A DNA stretch of 64,000 bases from Papilionanthe hookeriana x Papilionanthe teres (GCA_022702705.1 CM040421.1:62618197-62682196); one strand, 5' to 3'. Numbered from the stretch's first letter, positions 21,331 to 34,122 are shown. Translations and numbers: made by a program. The notes: a model not told the origin generated them from the sequence alone.

Positions 21331-21957
21331 CCAAAATTCCTAAAAAACCGCTTTCATGAAAGTTGACTTAGCTTTTTCCAAGCCAAAGGTGAGCCATGAA
21401 GCCATGCATGAGCCACATGTGAGCCATGAAAGCCTTGGACACTTCACCATACCCAAAATGGCAAGAAGAGGGAACCCTTTAATGATTCTCTTAAGAGTGA
21501 TTAACCACTCCCATGTCTCCCCTAACTCATGCTTAAGCCTAATTGTACTTGGATCGTGACTTGACCCCACTAATCAAGCCGATCCAAATGACTTTCTCTT
21601 CATCCAAATTGGCCTTGGATGGTGGACCTAACCCAAAACCATGGGTTGACCCATTTAGACACAAAACTAGCCCTTTCCCATTCCACTTTGATTAAAACCC
21701 TTTACACATGGAAGCAACCAATTGACTTCACAAACATCAAGCCCTGAGCCTCCTGACCCTGAGGGTGACCCATGTCTGCCGGCCAGCCACCTGGGCTGCC
21801 GGAAAACACCACACCCAAGAGCACCATGTGAGCCCAAGCTTGGAATTCTCACCTGCTGAGTTGCCCCATGCCCAATGGCCACCATGGCTGTTCTTCTCCT
21901 CACCAGAGCAGTTGATCCCAACCCCTAACTCCCCTTGGGAGGCCCTCCAGCCACTCC

Positions 21958-21965
21958 TATTTAAA
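21958..21965 (+). promoter_or_regulatory. TATA-like box of T1 LTR
   Basis: TATTTAAA, in a GC-richer context (CCACTCC before, CCCCACCTC after), 430 bases before the candidate splice donor. The homologous position of LTR 2 has CATTTAAG, and T2 has CTATAAAAAA. Confidence 0.6.
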
Positions 21966-22383
21966 CCCCACCTCTCTCGGCCATGGACGAGGTGCTGAAA
22001 CAAACCTACTGAAACTCTTCCAAAATTATCCCAGACCACTCTCCACACTTAGAGCAATTGAGATCCAGTGTCCATTTGCCCTAATCCCCATTAACAGAGC
22101 TCAATTTCAGAGTCTAAATTCCACCCAAAAACAGGACACTTCATTACAGTGAGCCAATCTCCAAATTGATTGGTCCTACACCTTCACCAGACCAAGAGGA
22201 GAAGTTCCCCAGTGAAAGCCCCCTCTCCAGGCCACCCAGTTGCTCCAGCCTCCAAGCTTTGTGATCGGCTGTGGTCACTTTTGTACCTAGGCATGTCACC
22301 AGGCCAAGGGACTTCATCTGGAGCTTGCTTGGACCCAATCGAACGTGACACAACTCTCAGATCGAAGCTTCACTTCTCTGAGC

Positions 22384-22393
22384 AAAGGTATGA
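22384..22393 (+). promoter_or_regulatory. Candidate 5' splice site in T1 LTR
   Basis: AAAG|GTATGA matches the plant donor consensus. It is conserved in position with AAG|GTATTG at 30041 and AAG|GTATGG at 47762, at nearly the same distance from the TATA-like box in all three LTRs. Confidence 0.6.
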
Positions 22394-22472
22394 ACTCTCT
22401 CTTCCTCCTGAGCTTCTGGAGATCCTCCATTTGATATGAATCAATTTCAATGCATGATCACCGTATAGATGT

Positions 22473-22493
22473 ATTCGTCTCTTCAAGACGAAT
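22473..22493 (+). other. Conserved hairpin downstream of LTR donor
   Basis: ATTCGTCT-CTTCA-AGACGAAT is a perfect 8-bp stem with a 5-base loop. The second LTR keeps TCGTCT-CTTCA-AGACGA at 30131-30147. Confidence 0.75.
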
Positions 22494-24499
22494 CCATAGA
22501 GCACAAGAACACAAAAATCCGTTAAGTATTGAGTGAGATCTTAGGGTTTTAGTGTGGACGGTCATGGGTTCACACCAGTCGTAGACGATGGCTGGGAGCC
22601 GTTGGATCGCGCGTGTATCGGGCGAACAGCTCAGATTGTTTCGGACCAGGAGACGGTACGTGAACCACGGGCCCAGTGGCAGCTGACTCAGATGGCGGCG
22701 CCGAACCAGGAGACGCCGCGTGGCCTTTTGGATCCGCTAAGGTTGACGCGGCGCCGCATGGTTAAGTAGGAAATTAGGCTATTTTCTTATTTATTAAATA
22801 TCCAGAACTTCAAAAATTCTTAACTTGGTGTAGAAATATCCTAAAAATAAAATAAAAATACCCTCTTGCTCAGTGAACAGAGGAGAATAATGTGGAAAAG
22901 AAATCATGTTATTTCATCAAGTATTTTATTTTTAATAATTTATTTACTCTCTGCACTATTTCCATTCTCCATGCATATAGTAAATTCACCATGGCATGAG
23001 ACCGTAGGGCTTTTGAAGCCTCTGAACTTGGAAACATTCTTTGAGTTTTCCAAGGTCAGAGGCAATCCCTATGAGAAGTTATTTATTTTTCAAGTTCAGG
23101 TTACTATTTTGAGTATTTTAATTCCAATAATTAGCATGTTGAGAAATAAATTCTCGAAAAATTTGGTGATGTTTCTTATGACCAGAGGAACCCAAGATAA
23201 ATAGTTTTTGAGTTAATTCACTTGGAATAATTCTAATTGGCCTAAACACCAGAAATTGAACTTTAATTAATCAGGGTTAACTATACATCAAATTGACTTG
23301 GAAACAATTCTCCACTATCCTATAGGGTCAGGAGAGTTTCACATAAAAATTTGAAACTAATTGGACTTGATTTGATCCACCAAATGGGTTGATTAAACCC
23401 CATAAGTAAAATTAAACTTTAAAAATTTATAACTCACAAAATACTTTTCAAAAATTCACAAAAATGGTTTTGGAGCTTCTACGATCTCGGGGAATTTAAG
23501 AAAATTAAAATTGTAATTTTCAAAAAAGTTGATTTTTATCATTATTTTAATATTTTTAATAATTAAAAAATAATAAAAATCATAAAAATATTAAAAATCA
23601 CTAAATGTCACATTTTGAATTCTAATCACTTAGGAACAAACCAAATCTTTTTCTTAAGTCCCTAGGATAAGATATTGAATTTTAAAGGCTAAATGTAATT
23701 TTTAATATTAAAAAATGTATTTTTCAACCTTTTCACTAAAATAATTCTAATAAATCAAAGAAAAATCAGAAAAATACAAAATTTGTTTCTCTGAACTCCT
23801 TGAGGTCAGAGAGATTTAAGAAAAATATAAAATCCATTTTTCAACTTTAATGTTATTTTAAAATTAATTAATACTCCAAAATTCGAAATAATTCTAATAA
23901 ATAAAATGTAATTCTAAAAATCTCCAAAATTGGTCCAAATGGTTCTCTTGTCATTCGGAATATCCCATAATTTTCTTAAGGCCAGAAATATTTCCTTGGT
24001 CATATTATTGAATTTTCCTTGAAAACCCTATTTTCCATTAAAAATAATTACATAAATAAATTAAATACAGAAAAATCACATTTTCTCCTCTAATTTCTTA
24101 ATTGACATGTGAGTGAGGTTACATAAAAATTTCAAGTTCATTTGAGCTTAATTTAGTGAGTTATAGAATTATTAAGCTTGAAGGGCAAAATGGTAATAAA
24201 AAAAGAAATAATTTTCAACATTTAATTAAAATTTTAGGATTAATTAAAAAGGGGAGGGTAAAATATTTGATTTTAAACTAATTTTGGATGATTGAAACTT
24301 AAATGATTGAGGGTAGAAACCTACTAACCATTTCAAAAATAATTAAAATAAACTTTAATTAATTAATTAATTGAAATTTTGGGAAAATAATATAAATTGG
24401 AATTATTAAAGTAGGGATATTATTAAGAGGATAATTATTCTTTAATTTAAAAGTCTATAAATAAACCACTTCAATAATACTTAATTCTTAATTAAAAAA

Positions 24500-24690
24500 A
24501 ATTAAAATAATAATCCAAATTAAAATTAAACTAAAATTAAATTAAAATTAAATTGAAATTAAATTAAAATTAAATTAAATTAAATTAAATCAAATTAAAT
24601 TAAAATTAAATTAAATTAAAATTAAATTAAATTAAAATTAAATTAAATTGAATTAAAGTTAAATTGAATTAAATTAAATTAAAATCATTT
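24500..24690 (+). repeat. A/T tandem repeat (AAATTAAATT type)
   Basis: Runs of AAATTAAATTAAAATTAAATT in short periods of 5 and 6 bases, with occasional G or C. Probably a slippage expansion; absent from the second LTR at this length. Confidence 0.8.
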
Positions 24691-26483
24691 AACAACAAAC
24701 CTAAATGAAATCATTAAGAATTAAATCTAAAATAACTTGAACACTATTCCAAACTTAAACTAATTTTTTATAATTAAGTCAAAATTAAAATTAAATCATT
24801 AAGTTTAAATCATTAAAATACTTAATAAGTTGATTTGCCCTTTTAAAGTTCTTATTATTATAACTCTTAAATGAGGCATCAAGAGAAGTGTTACTTCACT
24901 TATAGGATATTCATATGTCCTAGTTCGCTGAGCAAGAGAACAAAACTTAAACTCCTGGATGATTAATTCATTTGTATAATTAAATTATCTTGGACTTAAA
25001 ACAATCCTAGAGGTATTGAAAAGATGTTTAAGACTCGTCTTAAGCACTTCCTCAATATGATAGGATGTTTATAAGAACAATCGAATTTAATTGTTCTTGG
25101 GTGAAGAAAGTCATCCTTAAACCAAAACACAAGAACCTAGACGTCATAGGAGATGACTAGCTATAGGATTAGGACTTTGGTAGACAACCGAAACCTTTCC
25201 CTTAGCTTTACCTAGGTACTTGTTGAAATATTTAAATGCCTTAACATGTGTTTTAAGTGTAGCTTGGGATGACGGGAAGACACTCCAGGTACGCTTTTAC
25301 TTTATTGCAATTTATTTTATTGCAATTTATTTACCTGTGTTGTACTTTACTTTTCTTGCATGATAAACAACTATTGCATGAAAACCAAAACCTTTAGGAT
25401 AGTCCCTAAACTGAAACCAAAACTAAATTAAAAGTCATTACAAGATAAAAAAAATCACCGCCACAACATTTCAAAATATAAAACAACTCAAAATTTAATC
25501 ACAAATAGAACAACAAAACTACAATTGCAACTAAATTAAAACTTCTCGTTGAATGATTGGGAATACCTCGGATGATGTAACCCACGTGTTGCTAACGGGA
25601 TTTCTCAAGGTCTAAATGAAAGTGTGGAACTCATTCAGTTGAGTTTAGCAAATTCATACTGGACTAAGTGAATTCAATGAAAATAACGGTGCTCGGGATG
25701 ATGGAACCGTGGGATCTTAATCGGTTCGTTTAAACAACTTTAAGATTTGTTTTAATTAAAACATTAAAAACACTTCGATTTTAAGATTTTCTCTAAACCA
25801 AAACACTTCTCTCATCTCACGATTTATGACTTCTAAAACTAAACCTCCGCAACAATAAGGAGCATGGAGCACGGTGGGCGACGACGACCATCTTCGTCGG
25901 TAAAACAACTCTACATCGACTAAACATTCCTAGAATTAAACAACCAAGCCATAGGACTTCGAGGTAGTTTGCTTAGTGCAACATAAATCCTCAACCCTTT
26001 TGTTAGGCATTTGCATAATCATATTATACAAATTAAGCCCTAACCGGTCTTAGGATTCCGAGGTAGTTGTTTGGTAAGGCATAAATCCTCATATCTTCAA
26101 GGCTCTTTTATGATCATGTCATACGAATATAAATCCTAATTAACTAAAATTGGCAAGATTGAAATATCAGATAATATTAGGATTTTCTTAAATTCGAGCC
26201 AAACAATAGGATAGTTTGGGAAGTTGTCAAGATTCCTCTTGATCCTCGGCTTCTCCTACTTCTCTCGCCTTTGGATTCTCAAAATAAACTTTTCCTAATT
26301 TGAGCTAATCCCTATTGGAAATTCCAAAATTTAATCCTTTGAAAACCTTAAGCTTTGAAATTCTTGAGAGCAAAACCACTGATCATTATCGAGAGTTTTC
26401 TTAAGTGATTCCTGTCACTTAGGATGTAATTAACTATAGGGGCTTGCCCTTATAGGGAACTTTAAGAACCCATGTAATATAAA

Positions 26484-26513
26484 CCCTGCTTAATTCCTTT
26501 ATATTAAGCAGGG
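26484..26513 (+). other. Perfect hairpin at the T1 LTR end
   Basis: CCCTGCTTAAT and ATTAAGCAGGG are exact inverted repeats of 11 bases around an 8-base loop. The hairpin lies where T1 LTR homology stops. It could be an LTR end structure or the terminal inverted repeat of a junction. Confidence 0.7.
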
Positions 26514-26780
26514 GAACTTGTCGGCTTATAAAATTGGTTCGCAGACCAAAGGATGTCACAAATCTTCTAGTATATTTAATCGAGCCCCATCGCCAAACAG
26601 TGTGTCTATTCTTCGGGATAGATACACGGTTTGTGATGCGGTGCTCGTTTATATAAACTATTTGGGATGTGAGGTCAGTTTTATTTCATATCTTAAAATT
26701 TTCAAACTCAAAATTAGTTTCAAAACCAAATACTAATCTCTAAATTATATGTATATTTAAATTAAATTTAAAATTTAAGA
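26514..26780. other. Unassigned 270-bp segment
   Basis: An open frame at 26518-26736 lacks an ATG start and matches no domain I recognise (LRDRYTVCDAVLVYINYLGC). The tail is AT-rich. I see nothing else. Confidence 0.4.
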
Positions 26781-27645
26781 TTCGCCGACAACTTCTGTTA
26801 GGCGACCCCTTTTCAAAATACAACACTCAACCTAAAAATATGCCGACACATTCCAAGTGCTCGATTTGGTGATACATCTCATGCAGACGATTTCCAACAC
26901 TTAGCAATTCCGCCTCAATCTTATCTAGACGACTTAATAATTTCTCCTAACTTACAGTAATAAATCCAGTGAAATAAGGTTGATGATCTTTAGAAGACTT
27001 ATCTCTTATCGCATTGCCATGATCTCCTCTCTCCATTGCTTCCAAACTTCTCTTTTCTCCTCCAAAATGAATTATTCTGAATGAAATTAGGGTTGCTTAG
27101 GGATTGGGGACGAAGATAGGGTGGTTTATAGGAAGAATTCGTGTGAAAAACTGAAGATTTTTGGTTTTTGCACGAACTGTAACTAGGGCGCTTAGGCGTC
27201 GAAATCTGGCGCCTAGGCGCCGGACCATCGAAACACATGGGTTATGCTGGCGCTTAGGCGCCAAGTTTGGGCGCCTAAGTGCCGGAACCACGTTCGACTT
27301 CGTTTCGCCTATCGTCAAATTTATAAAGTTTCGGTCTTAAAATAGGTCTATTAAAATGGTGTGATCAACACATAGACATTGATTAAAATAAAATCAAATC
27401 ACAAATAATCACAATGATAATTTATGGGTTGCCTCCCACAAAACGCTTGGTTTAACGTCGTCAACCCGACCTAATCAGTTGTTTTAATCAGGTAGACTCA
27501 GCTCGTAAGCCTCCTTGTAAATAGATTTCATTTCTCCCATATAAGGCTTCTGTCTTAATCCGTTAACTTTAAATATTTTTCCCGTCTTGGGATCTTTAAT
27601 ATCTACAGCTTCATAAGGGTATACTTTCTCAATTATATATGGTCT
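26781..27645 (-). mobile_element. Athila fragment, minus strand (integrase end to env-position region)
   Basis: Reading the minus strand from 27645: the integrase C-terminus (EKVYPYEAVDIKDPKTGKIF and FKVNGLRQKPYMGEM) ends at a stop at 27484-27486. Then comes the conserved GACGTTAAACCAAGCGTTT and GGGAGGCAACCC motif, a GGCGCCTAGGCGCC palindrome cluster, and a possible start of the env-position ORF (ATG at 27036, MERGDHGNAIRDKSSKDHQP) with a helical KLLSRLDKIEAELLSVGNRL segment. The left boundary near 26781 is approximate. The T1-type LTR at 27646 interrupts or truncates it. Confidence 0.8.
27185..27292 (-). repeat. Palindrome cluster GGCGCCTAGGCGCC (Athila subfamily Y, post-pol)
   Basis: Four motifs of the form GGCGC(C/T)TAGGCGCC or variants, near 27187, 27208, 27250 and 27269. 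They lie just after integrase, the same location as cluster A in the other Athila element but with a different sequence. Confidence 0.85.
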
Positions 27646-28139
27646 TGTTGACCTCATTTTTGGTGAAGTCTTTTCCTTTCTCTTAGTTCTTAGGATCTAG
27701 CCATAGGACTTCTCTTTGACTATCCTAGAGGACTAGAATTGGGACCCACCCTTTAGCAATTCAACTACTTCTTGACTCCTATTGGGACCCCACTTGGATG
27801 GCTGCAAACCTCTGAATCACCTTCTAAGGTTAAGACCACCATATGGAGAACCAATAGTGAGCTCCTATAAGGTTGTTCAAGCCTTAAGGACTACCCTGGG
27901 TGGCTTGGCCCTGGTGAAGTCTGACTTACACACACTGCACTCTCACACCCATCCTTAACCCTGAACCATCTCTACATAATCTTGACTCCTGGTTCATTGG
28001 AACACTCATGTGGCTAAGTCCAAACCCCTAGCCCTTGGCTAAGAGTTAGGAACAACCTATGAGTTGTTCAAAAGAAATGAACACTTTCCTGGTCCATGGC
28101 TCACTCTAAGTTATTCCACACTTCCAAACCATAATTGAA

Positions 28140-29220
28140 TTCCATTTTGCCAAATTTCCTGGTTTTGACATTGGGTCCTTAAACCTACCTAGGATTATCT
28201 AAATTGCCCCTACAACCACCAAATCATCTAAAAATTCCCAAAAATTACCCAAAATTTTTAAAATTCCCAAGAATCATTTTTAAACAATCCCCACCTCTTA
28301 AATCCACCAAAATACCCCAATACTCTCCAAATAACCTCTCAATACCCTAAATACCCCTTTTAGCCAAAAAAAATCTAAAAATTCCAAAAATTCTCAAAAA
28401 ATTCCAAAAAATCATAAATATTCCCAATTTCATTTTGTTTTACTACACCACAAGCCAATTTTGCCAAAATAACCCCCTTTCATCAAAATCCCCAATTTGA
28501 CCCATTTTTAACCTAAATGGACCCAATGTCAAACCAAATTGATCCAATTGACCCCAATCTTGCCCAATTTCAATTCTAAACTTCAATTCAACCATCCCTC
28601 ATACCAATATAAACCAAATCCAAGCCCAAGTTGATCCACATTTGAGTTTAATTTTAACTTTAAACCAAAACCCCCAAATTTAACCTATTACCCAAACCTA
28701 CCCCATATTCAGCCCAATTCAACTCATTTTCCCCCCAAATCAACTCTAAACTCTCCCTAATACATTCCTACACCAAGCACAACATTATTTTGTCCTCAAT
28801 TTAAACTCAAACTCTACCCAAAATCCCTTTGAAATCAAAACCCCCAAATTTGACCTAAAGTTACCACATACCCCAAATTACCCAAATTGAATCCCCTAAA
28901 CCCAAAATTTCCATCCAATTTCTATACTAAACCTTTTATAACAATCATTTGTACCCTTTTGAATTATAAATTGGCCTTGAAGCAAGTTCTAGCCAAATTT
29001 AACCAAAATCCAAAAATTCACCTAATTAACCTTTTAATTGAACTCTAAACATCTCCATGTCTTCATGAAAGTTCTTCATGGCAATCCTCTCTATAATGTT
29101 GCTCAAGACACTTGGACCTAAATCAAGCCCAAAATTAAGTTATCCTAACCTAAACCCAAGTGAGCCAATTTGAACCCATGGCCTAACTTAACCAAATTGA
29201 ATCAAATGTCGCCAAACCAA
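28140..29220 (+). repeat. C-rich, G-poor block in second T1-type LTR
   Basis: Homologous to 20250-21330, with the same CCCAAATTT/GACCC word usage and strand bias. No coding content. Confidence 0.7.
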
Positions 29221-30040
29221 CTCTTCCACAGCCACCATTTGAACCCTAGGAGCCACCCTAGATCCACCTAGCGCAAGCTAAGTGATCCATGGACCAAGGG
29301 TTCCCCATTTTAAGGGATTTCCTCCCTTAATTGGATAAATCTCCTTTTGCCCCACCCCAAAATCCTCTCATACCTGATTAATCACCATTAAACCTCTCCA
29401 CGACTCACCTGACCTCAGGGGCCAGCTCCCCTGTTCTTGCCGGCCGACCTAGTCGCCGTAGGGGGTCAAAACCAAGAGCCACCACCCACCTAAACTCACC
29501 CAAACTCCACCAATTGGCCACCTCAGCCAAATTAAACATTGGAGCCTTTCTGCCCTCCACCTAAGCAGTGGAATCCACCCATCAATTGAACCTAAACCCT
29601 GCTGAATGGCACTGGCCATTTAAGCACCACCTCTCAGCCATGAGAGAGGTGTTGAAATTTTTCTCAACAAAACCTCACCAAATCACTCCCAGAGCTTCTC
29701 CCAGCCTAGAGAAGAAGAACCCCATTGCTCTCCCGCTTCCTCCTCCACTGGTTGAGTTCAATTTTTGTGCTCAATCTCGGGCTGAAAATACGACATTCCC
29801 TAAACCTCCACTAGAACCAAATTAAACTCACCCACACCTTCACAGCACCCAGAGAAGGAGTTCCCCAGTGGAAGCCCCCTCTCCAGGCCACCCAATCTCT
29901 CCAGCCATCAAAGCTTGAAATCGGGCTTGGTCGAAGTCATACCCAGGCAATTCACCACAGCTCCAGGCTTCATCCCTAGCTTCCTTGGACTCCAACGAAT
30001 GTACCGAGCCTCTGTGATAGAAGCTTCACTTCTCAGAGCC

Positions 30041-30050
30041 AAGGTATTGC
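30041..30050 (+). promoter_or_regulatory. Candidate 5' splice site in second T1-type LTR
   Basis: AAG|GTATTGC lies 427 bases after the TATA-equivalent CATTTAAG (29617-29624). It follows GAAGCTTCACTTCTC-type sequence shared with LTR 1. Confidence 0.55.
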
Positions 30051-33000
30051 CCTCTTCTTCCTCCGGAGCTTCCAGCGATTCTTCATTTCATTCAAGTCAA
30101 TTTCAATGCATGTTAGCCGTATGGATATGTTCGTCTCTTCAAGACGAGTTTATAGAGCATCAGAACGTTTAATTTGGTTAAGTATCGAGTGAGATATTAG
30201 GGTTAGAAGGTGGACGGTTCTCGGCTCACACCAGTCGGGACGATGACCAGCAGCCGTCGGATCGCGCATGTATTGGATCGACCGCTAGGATCGCGTCGGA
30301 CGGAGCAACGGGACATGAACCGCGGGCCGCATGGCTGCCGAATCAGGGAGCGACGCGTGGAGTTTGACCCGCCGTAGGTTGAGTTGGCGCCGACGTGGAT
30401 AAGTAGGAAAATTCGATTTTTCTTATTTATTTAAATACCAAAAACTTCAAAAATTGATATCTTTGCATAGAAAAATCATAAAAATGAAAGAAAAATACTC
30501 TCTTGCTCAGTGAATAGAGGAGAATAATGTGGAAAAGGAATTGGTCTATTTTGTTGAGTATTTTATTTTTAATTAATTTACTACTCTTTTGAGTATTTTA
30601 ATTCTCCATGCATGTATACATTTCACCATGGCATGAGACCATAGGACTTTTGTAGCCTCTAATCTTGGGAACATTCTCTGAATTTTCCAAGGCCAGAGGC
30701 TATCCCTGTGGCAAGTTATTTATTTTCCAAGTTTATGTGCCTGTTTTTGTATTTTAATTCCAATAATCAGCATGTTGATCAATAAAATCTAGAAAAATTA
30801 GGGGAAGTACCTTATGACTAGAGAGCCCTAGGATAATTATGGTTTGGCTTAAATCATTCAAATGAACCTTAATTTGGTTAAAACCCTAAAATTGAACCCT
30901 AATTAATTAGGAATAACCACACATAAAAATCACTTGAAATCAATTCTCCATTGATCTTTGGGATCAGAGAAACCTCATATAAAAATTTGAAATCAATTTG
31001 AAATAATTTAACCCACTAAATGGATCATTTAAGTTACTTGATCATTTTTAAATTTCAAAAATCCATAAAACCCAAAATACTCTTCAAAAATTCACCAAAT
31101 TGATTTTGGGACTTCTCTGACATCAGAGGAGTCTAGGAAAAATAAAATTAGAAATTTCTAAATTTTTTTATGTTTAGCCTATTTTTAAATATTTTAATAA
31201 TTAAAAAATATTAAAAATCATCAAAACGTCATATTTTACTCCCTAATCATTTAGGAACCAATCAAATATTTTTCCCAAGTCTCTAGGTTAAAATATTAAA
31301 TTTTAAAAGCTTAATGTAATTTCTAATATTAAAAAAAATGAATTTTTAACCTTTCTCACTTAATTAATTCTAATAAATCAAAGAAAAATTAGAAAATTAT
31401 AAAATTTATTTCTCTGAGTTCCTTGAGGTCAAAGAGATTTTTTAAAAATATAAAATCCATTTTTCAACTTCTATTTTATTCTAAAGTTAATTAACACTTC
31501 TCTAAAACTTAAAATAATTATAATAAATAAAATATAATTTAAAAAATTACCCAAATTGGTCCAGGTGGTCTTCTGGTCAATAGGAACATCCCATAATTTT
31601 CTTAAGGTTAGAAAAATTACCTTGGTCATGTTGTTGAATTTTCATTGAAAAACTGTTATTCCTATTAAAAATAATTATATAAATTAAATTAAAAATAGAA
31701 AAATCACATTTTCTCCTTTAATGTCTTAATTGACATGTGAGTGAAGTGACACAAAAATATCGAACTCACTTGAGCTCAATTTAGTGAGTTATGAAGTGAA
31801 TATGCTTAAGAGGGCATGAATGTAATTAAGGATTTTAACTGTAATAAATATTTGATTTAATATTCCCTTAGATGATTGAAACTTAAAAGATAAAAGGGTA
31901 GAAACCCATCAATCACTTTAAGAATATTAAGATGGAACCTTAATTAATTAAATTATTTAAATTTTGGATGATTAATTAAAATTTTTTGGATTTTTTTTAT
32001 TAGGGATATAATTTAAGAAGATGCTAATTCTCTGATTCAAATCCCTAATTGAATTAATACAATGACATTCAACTCTTAGAAATTATAATTTAAATTATTT
32101 ATTAAATAATAAATAATTCATAAATCTAAAATATCAAATAATTTAAATGGTTAATTAAAATTTAAAACTTTAACAATTTAGTAATTAATTAAAATTTAAA
32201 ATGTTAAATCAGTTAATAATCAAACCAAAGGAAGCTTAAAGTATTTGAAACTAATCTAGAATCATTTAATAAGCAAATTCAAAACATTAAATCAAAAAAA
32301 AATTGAGAATTAAATCAATTTAAGGTCAACTTAAATTAGTCATTAAAATCAATCTAATTTAATATGATTAATTCAAACTCAAATTTAAATCATCAAAACA
32401 TAAACTAAACAACTCAAGTATCCCTTTCAATCTAAGTAACTTAAGATGCTTAGGAGGAAACTAAAATTATCTTAAGTTATCAATTAAATTTTAATTAAAG
32501 GATGGTTAGATTCCTTAACAAACCAATTTGCCCCTAAAGGATTTTATTATTATAACTCTTAAATAAAGCACTAAGTGAAATCTCACTTTACTCATAGGAT
32601 AATCAAGCGTCCTAGTTTACTGAGCAAGAGACAAAACTTAACTAAACCCTTGGACAATTAATTCACCTGTGCAATGAAATTCATTTAGACTCAAGACAAT
32701 CCTAGAAGCAGTGAAAAGATGTTTAAGACTCGTCTTAAGCACTTTCTCAATATGATGGGGTGTCTTAAAAGAACAATTGAACTTAATTGTTCTTTGGTGA
32801 AGAAAATCATCCACAAAACAGAAGAACATAGACGTCCTAGGAATTGACTAGCTATAGAACTAGGATTTTGATAGACAACTAAAACCTTCCCTTAGCTTTA
32901 CCTAGGTACGTGTTGCAGATATTTAAATGCCTTAACACGTGTTTTAAGTGCAGCTTGGAATGATGAGAAGACCCTCTAGGTACGCTTTTATTTTATTGCA

Positions 33001-34122
33001 ATTTACTTTAATGCAATTTATTTACTTGTACCGTGCTTTACTTTTCTTGCATGTTAAACAAGATTGTCACCCTGCATGAAAACTGAAACTTTAAGGTAGC
33101 CACAAAACTGAAACCAAAACTAAATTAAAATCAACGAAAGATAAAATTCATCGCCACAACATTTCAAAATATAAAACAACTCAAAATTTAATCACAAACA
33201 GAACAACAAAACTACAATTGCAATTAAATTAAAATGTCTTGTTGGATGATCGGGAATACCTCAGATGATGTAACATACGTGTTGCTAACGGGATTTCCCA
33301 CAGTCTAAATGAAAGTGTGGAACTCATTTAATTGAGTTTAGCAAATTCATCCGGACTAACCGAATCCTATAAAAATAACTGTGCTCGAATGATGGAACCG
33401 TGGGATCTTAACCGGTGTTGTTAAAATCAACTTTAAGATTCCCCTAATAAAACGTTAAAAATATTTGGACTTTAAAACTTTTTCTAAACCAAAACACTTC
33501 TCTCATCTCTTGATTACCACCTTCTAAAACCAAACCTCTGCAACAACAAGGAGCTCGGAGCATAGTGGGCAGCACGGCCATCGTCATCAGCAAAATTCGA
33601 ATCTACATCAGCTAAACCTTTCTTAGTTTTAAATAACAAGCCATAAGATTTCGAGGTAGTTTGCCTACAATAGCGTAAATCCTTAACTTTTCGTTAGGCA
33701 TTTGCATAGTCATATTATGCAAATTAAGCCCTAACCGGTCTTAGGACTCCGAGGTAGTCATTTGGTACGACATAAACCCTCACATCTTCGAGGCTATTTG
33801 TGTGATTATGTCATACAAGTATAAGTCCTAATTAACTAAAATTGGTAGGATTACAACATTAAATATACTCTTAAATTGAAGCCAAATAATAAGATAGTTT
33901 GGGAAGTTGCCAAGATTCTTCTTGGATCCTCAGCTTCTCCTACTTCTCTTCCTTTGGACTCTTGAAATAAATTGTTCCAAATTTGATCCATTCCCTATTG
34001 AAATTTCCAAAACTTCAACCCTTTAAAAACCTTAAACTTTCAAATTCATGAGAGCAAAACCATTGATCATTATCGAGAGTTTTCTTAAATGATTCCCTTC
34101 ATTTAAGATGTAATTAACTATA

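Larger units (their letters stand above)
10185..26487 (+). mobile_element. Tat/Ogre-like retrotransposon T1 carrying an AlkB-type ORF, 5'-truncated
   Basis: Order: gag-protease linker, protease, RT, RNase H, archaeal-type RNase H, integrase, AlkB-like ORF, 128-bp hairpin array, polypurine region, 6.8-kb LTR. The Tat assignment rests on the DPGASINIMN protease, the dual RNase H, the long LTR starting TGTTGACCTCA and the repeat-bearing 3' UTR. The 5' LTR and most of gag are missing: the sequence joins an Athila PBS region at about 10160-10195. The LTR 3' end is also truncated. Confidence 0.88.
19729..26487 (+). mobile_element. T1 3' LTR (about 6.8 kb, 3' end truncated)
   Basis: Starts TGTTGACCTCA and is homologous through its length to the LTR copy at 27646-34122 (shared blocks include the start, a TTCGTCTCTTCAAGACGA hairpin, CTCTTGCTCAGTGAA-type sequence and TAAGATGTAATTAACTATA-type sequence near the end). 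Compared with T2, whose LTR continues about 365 bases beyond the matching GATGTAATTAACTATA, this copy stops early, around 26450-26487. It contains a TATA-like box, a candidate splice donor, a C-rich strand-biased block, an A/T tandem block at 24500-24690 and no credible ORF. Confidence 0.85.
27646..34122 (+). mobile_element. Second T1-type Tat LTR (solo or truncated)
   Basis: Starts TGTTGACCTCATTTTTGGTG and is homologous to 19729-26460 along its length, in the same orientation. It is flanked on both sides by minus-strand Athila pol: integrase C-terminus on the left, RT (FLGHAGFYRRYI) on the right. About 2 kb of Athila between RT and integrase C-terminus is missing, so insertion was accompanied or followed by deletion. 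The right end stops at TAAGATGTAATTAACTATA, before the U5 end. No internal Tat sequence is attached. Confidence 0.85.

Noticed and set aside
21667..22439. Overlapping ORFs of 70-100 codons on both strands in the T1 LTR
   Set aside because: No domain, no counterpart frame in the homologous LTR at 29500-30170; the region is the GC-richer promoter and leader part of the LTR.
24500..24690. Possible replication origin or matrix attachment site from extreme A/T content
   Set aside because: A simple slippage repeat explains it; nothing specific supports an origin.
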